Origin: Planctomycetia bacterium | GTDB taxonomy: Bacteria; Planctomycetota; Phycisphaerae; Phycisphaerales; SM1A02 | Length of the DNA stretch: 8,421 nt | Direction: 5' to 3' | Assembly: GCA_005798965.1 (NCBI GenBank) | Contig: SYIB01000281.1 | Coordinates: 1-8,421, forward strand | In this document: positions 6,419-8,421 of the stretch, in pieces | Position numbering within the stretch: the stretch's first letter is position 1 | Layout of the letters: each line of letters opens with the position of its first letter | Made by a program: the position numbers and the translations under genes | The notes under the pieces: generated by a model | What the model was told of the DNA's origin: nothing | Database searches by the model: none | Seen by the model: the letters and a program-made list of their open reading frames with translations, nothing else

Positions 6419-7205
6419 ATCGCAGCGCGGGACTTGCTTCGCTGCGCCGTGCGATCACGGTGCGATCGGCCAGGTCGGCGTGGCGCGACAGGAGTAGCCG
6501 CGACACGAGGTGCGGGCAGTTGCAGTCGCGCGACAGGTGCAGCAGCCCGATCGCCGCGGGGTCGGCGACCGCGCGGATCCGATCGAGCGCATCCATGGCC
6601 TGGTCGTTCGACAGGTGGCCGTGTCCTCCCATGATGCGCTGCTTCAAGTGCCACGGGCGCGGACTGTCGCGTTGGAGGGCTTCGTCGTAGTTGCATTCCA
6701 CGCCCAGCAGGTGGACGCCCGTGAGCGCTTCGATCAGTTCATCGTGCACGGCACCGAGGTCGGTCGCCCAGCCGATGCGGCCGGCAGGGGTATCGATGAT
6801 GAAGGCCGTGCTGCCGTCGTCGTCGTGCGGCGTACGTACCGCACGCACGCGCAGGTGTTCGCCGAGCGAGGCCTCGCCCTCGATCACATGGAGACAACTG
6901 CGCGGGATGCCGAGCGCAACCGCTCCAGCAAAGTGGGCCGCGCGCAGCAGGACAGGCACGCCGCGGCGGGCGAGTTGCGCCGACCATCCACGGTGCCAGT
7001 GGTCGCCGTCAAGGTGGGTGAGCAGGATCGCGCCGAGTTCTGTGCCCGGCGGGCAGCGGTTCAGGAGCCCTTCGCGGACCTTGCGCGGGCTCAGGCCGGC
7101 ATCGAGCAGCACGACGCGTCGCGTGAGCGAACCAAGCTGCACGATGGCGGCATTGCCGCTCGAGCCGCTGCCGAGCATCGTGATCGAAAGCTGCGCGCCG
7201 TCCAT
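6336..7205 (-). CDS. MBL-fold metallo-hydrolase, YycJ/WalJ-like
   Basis: This 289-residue protein has the metallo-beta-lactamase fold. It opens with MLGSGSSGNAAIVQL, as in the YycJ/WalJ (VicX) group of putative nucleases or phosphodiesterases. Metal-site motifs occur in order: THLDGDH (residues 63-69), H127 in RTPHDDD, D149 in WATDLG, the GHGHLSN motif (194-200) and H223 in LLHLSRDCN; the last two are typical of this group. The first motif is HxDxDH (H64, D66, D68, H69) instead of the usual HxHxDH, so one metal ligand is changed from His to Asp. A similar HxDxDH occurs in ComEC-type MBL domains, so the protein may still bind metal. After about residue 262 the tail is Pro/Ala/Arg-rich and probably not part of the fold; this tail is what overlaps the convergent gene by 83 bp. 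The start is the ATG at 7205 with no Shine-Dalgarno; a possible TACACT -10 lies at 7221-7216. The substrate is unknown. Confidence 0.87.
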   Translation of the reverse strand: MDGAQLSITMLGSGSSGNAAIVQLGSLTRRVVLLDAGLSPRKVREGLLNRCPPGTELGAILLTHLDGDHWHRGWSAQLARRGVPVLLRAAHFAGAVALGIPRSCLHVIEGEASLGEHLRVRAVRTPHDDDGSTAFIIDTPAGRIGWATDLGAVHDELIEALTGVHLLGVECNYDEALQRDSPRPWHLKQRIMGGHGHLSNDQAMDALDRIRAVADPAAIGLLHLSRDCNCPHLVSRLLLSRHADLADRTVIARRSEASPALRFTRSNEPLESAGRPAPVHAWPATRVPA

Positions 7206-7437
7206 GGCGAGGGGGAGTGTAGGCCCTCACCCCTCATCGCTGGTGCGGCGGCCGCCGCGCCGGCAGAGGCCGTCGTAGATCCCACGCATCAGCCATAGGG
7301 ATCGTGATGGGTTCGTGGACTTTTGGCTGTGTGGCTAAAATCCACAGGTACAGTGGCCCTTGATACTGCCGCTGCTCAGGTCGGCGTTGGTTTGCACGTC
7401 AAATGGCGGTGCTCGTTAACTTCTGGGGAATCAATTA
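7206..7437. other. Gene-free junction between housekeeping block and helicase region
   Basis: This 232-bp stretch lies between two divergent genes and marks the change from GC-rich sequence (to about 7290) to less GC-rich sequence. It contains a 14-bp perfect palindrome GCGGCGGCCGCCGC (7245-7258) that extends to a 20-bp dyad (7242-7261) with one mismatched pair. It also holds an imperfect inverted repeat at 7315-7345. Weak promoter-like words occur for the helicase (TTGATA at 7360-7365, TTAACT at 7416-7421), but not with good mutual spacing. I see no tRNA gene, integrase fragment or recognisable insertion-sequence end here. Confidence 0.6.
7315..7345. repeat. Imperfect inverted repeat at the composition boundary
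   Basis: GTGGA (7315-7319) and TTTT (7321-7324) pair with AAAA (7337-7340) and TCCAC (7341-7345), leaving a single bulged C at 7320. The 12-base loop contains a GGCT-GTGT-GGCT direct repeat. The structure lies where base composition shifts, about 95 bases before the helicase start. It could be an operator, a weak hairpin, or a trace of a recombination site; the sequence alone does not decide. Confidence 0.4.
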
Positions 7438-8421
7438 ATGGCAAACTTCAAAGTTGGCGTAGAAGTTCGCTTCAAGTCAGATCCAAGCCGCTGCGCGATC
7501 GTCACGGGCGAGCCCGAGGTGTTTGGCGGGGCCACCTTTGTGAAAGTCAGAGAGCTGGTGCTGGGAGGTGCAACCACCCAAGTCCCCATCGACGAACTTG
7601 AGTTGGTTTTGCCGCCAGCTTCGGCGCTGGATCGCATGAACGCAGGGATGTTCGAGCCCGTGAAGCTGTTCCGTGCACGATTGACCTATGAGAAGTTGGC
7701 CAGTCCCCGAAACGATGTCCTGTACTCGTTGAAAGCCACCCGAACTGACTTCCTGCCACATCAGTTCAAGCCAGTCCTCAAGTTTCTGGAGTCACCGGCG
7801 AATGGACTGTTGATCGCAGACGAGGTGGGCCTCGGAAAGACGATCGAAGCCGGATACATCCTGAAGGAGTTGCGAGCCCGACAGCGGAACAATTTCAAGC
7901 GTGCACTGGTCGTGTGCCCGGCCGGACTTCGATCCAAGTGGGTAGAGGAACTTAATCGCCGATTCGACGAGCCATTTGAACTCGCGGACTCAAGAGCCTT
8001 GCGCGAAGCAGCAAGCCGGATGGAGCGGGGACATGAGCGCGATGATTTCTGCCTTGTGACGTCTTTTCAGACCTTGCGATCGAGCAGTCTCCGCGACACG
8101 ATTGAATCACTTGGCCCCATCACCCTGACCATCATTGATGAGGCGCATCATTGCAGGAACCCGGGAACGCAAACGCATGAGATTGCTGAGCGGCTGCGGG
8201 AGATCTCTGAGAACATGATCATGCTGAGTGCGACGCCCGTACAGCTGGGCGACCACAATCTGCATGCCTTGCTCAAGTTGATTGCCCCGGACTTGGTGGG
8301 GGACTATCGGTCGTTCTCGGTGCAGTTCGACGCCAATCGTTACCTGCTTCAGGCCGCGCGGCAGATCGTTTCTAATCGGGACGATGCGCGTGCTTGCGCT
8401 CTGGAATCGATCGAGACTGTC
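7438..8421 (+). CDS. RapA-like SNF2-family helicase, N-terminal part (3' end outside window)
   Basis: The first 328 residues of a superfamily 2 SNF2-type ATPase are present and the frame runs off the window. The ATG at 7438 is firm: an in-frame TAA lies at 7417-7419 with no ATG, GTG or TTG between. A weak GGGGAA stands upstream. Residues about 5-57 look like a small beta barrel (VGVEVRFKSDPS, then FVKVREL and VPIDELELV), comparable to the Tudor/KOW-like start of RapA. The ATPase lobe follows: LPHQ (106-109), Walker A in LIADEVGLGKTIEAG (125-139), motif Ia around VVCPAGLRSKW (158-168), the Walker B box DEAHH (234-238), and motif III SATPVQLG (264-271), close to RapA ATP.QLG. Lobe 2 is missing. 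Such proteins move along double-stranded DNA; relatives act in RNA polymerase recycling and in several phage-defence systems. Lower GC and more A/T-ending codons than the neighbours suggest acquisition by transfer. A defence role is inference from context only. Confidence 0.92.
   Translation, partial: MANFKVGVEVRFKSDPSRCAIVTGEPEVFGGATFVKVRELVLGGATTQVPIDELELVLPPASALDRMNAGMFEPVKLFRARLTYEKLASPRNDVLYSLKATRTDFLPHQFKPVLKFLESPANGLLIADEVGLGKTIEAGYILKELRARQRNNFKRALVVCPAGLRSKWVEELNRRFDEPFELADSRALREAASRMERGHERDDFCLVTSFQTLRSSSLRDTIESLGPITLTIIDEAHHCRNPGTQTHEIAERLREISENMIMLSATPVQLGDHNLHALLKLIAPDLVGDYRSFSVQFDANRYLLQAARQIVSNRDDARACALESIETV

Noticed and set aside
7281..7330. tRNA-like fragment (GGGTTCGTGG) near the island edge, as a possible attachment site
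   Set aside because: The TTC motif has no matching T-arm stem and no acceptor or anticodon arm can be drawn; it is not a tRNA remnant on present evidence.
7323..7601. Short plus-strand frame beginning with TTG and overlapping the helicase start
   Set aside because: Its second half lies out of frame inside the helicase N-terminal domain, it has no ribosome-binding site, and its composition is low-complexity.
1..8421. CRISPR array, rRNA, tRNA, riboswitch or insertion sequence
   Set aside because: No regularly spaced repeats, rRNA cores, cloverleaf candidates, known riboswitch cores or transposase frames were found on either strand by eye.

Overview
The window looks like the chromosome of a high-GC bacterium. 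One 60-base stretch of the housekeeping part (5881-5940), counted by hand, has 43 G+C. I infer a member of the Planctomycetota, possibly Phycisphaerae-like. The reasons are weak or absent Shine-Dalgarno sequences, a free-standing MetRS-type tRNA-binding domain, a long PurF of the form common in Bacteroidetes, and a SurA/PpiD-type membrane protein without a visible PPIase domain. This placement comes from remembered family features, not from a search, and is only moderately secure.

Layout. Bases 1-507 (+) are the 3' end of isoleucyl-tRNA synthetase. Facing it on the minus strand are four genes, in transcription order: purF (5621-3705), rpsD (3633-3031), a membrane-anchored SurA-N/PpiD-like protein (2910-973), and a small stand-alone tRNA-binding OB-fold protein (976-584). 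The last two overlap by four bases (GTGA) and are probably translationally coupled. rpsD appears to be its own unit, with a sigma70-like promoter (perfect TTGACA, 17-base spacer) before it and a 13-bp hairpin terminator after it. Divergent from purF is an unrecognised tryptophan-rich protein (5675-6418, +). Its 3' end overlaps by 83 bp, on opposite strands, the end of a YycJ/WalJ-like metallo-beta-lactamase-fold gene (7205-6336, -). The short purF/hypothetical divergent region holds a 9-bp-arm inverted repeat that could be an operator.

The right end differs. After a gene-free stretch (7206-7437), the start of a RapA-like SNF2-family helicase gene (7438 to the window end, +, incomplete) begins. 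Its base composition is markedly lower in GC (31 and 30 G+C in two hand-counted 60-base stretches, 7441-7500 and 8101-8160) and its codon use is less biased. I read this as the left edge of an accessory, possibly phage-defence, region. The partner genes that would identify a system lie beyond the window.

Most of the window is ordinary housekeeping: tRNA charging, ribosome assembly, purine synthesis and envelope protein handling. The least ordinary points are the helicase and its junction, the IleRS end that has lost three of four zinc ligands, the coupled PpiD-like/tRNA-binding pair, and the HxDxDH variant in the metallo-hydrolase. I did not find a demonstrable new system inside the window.
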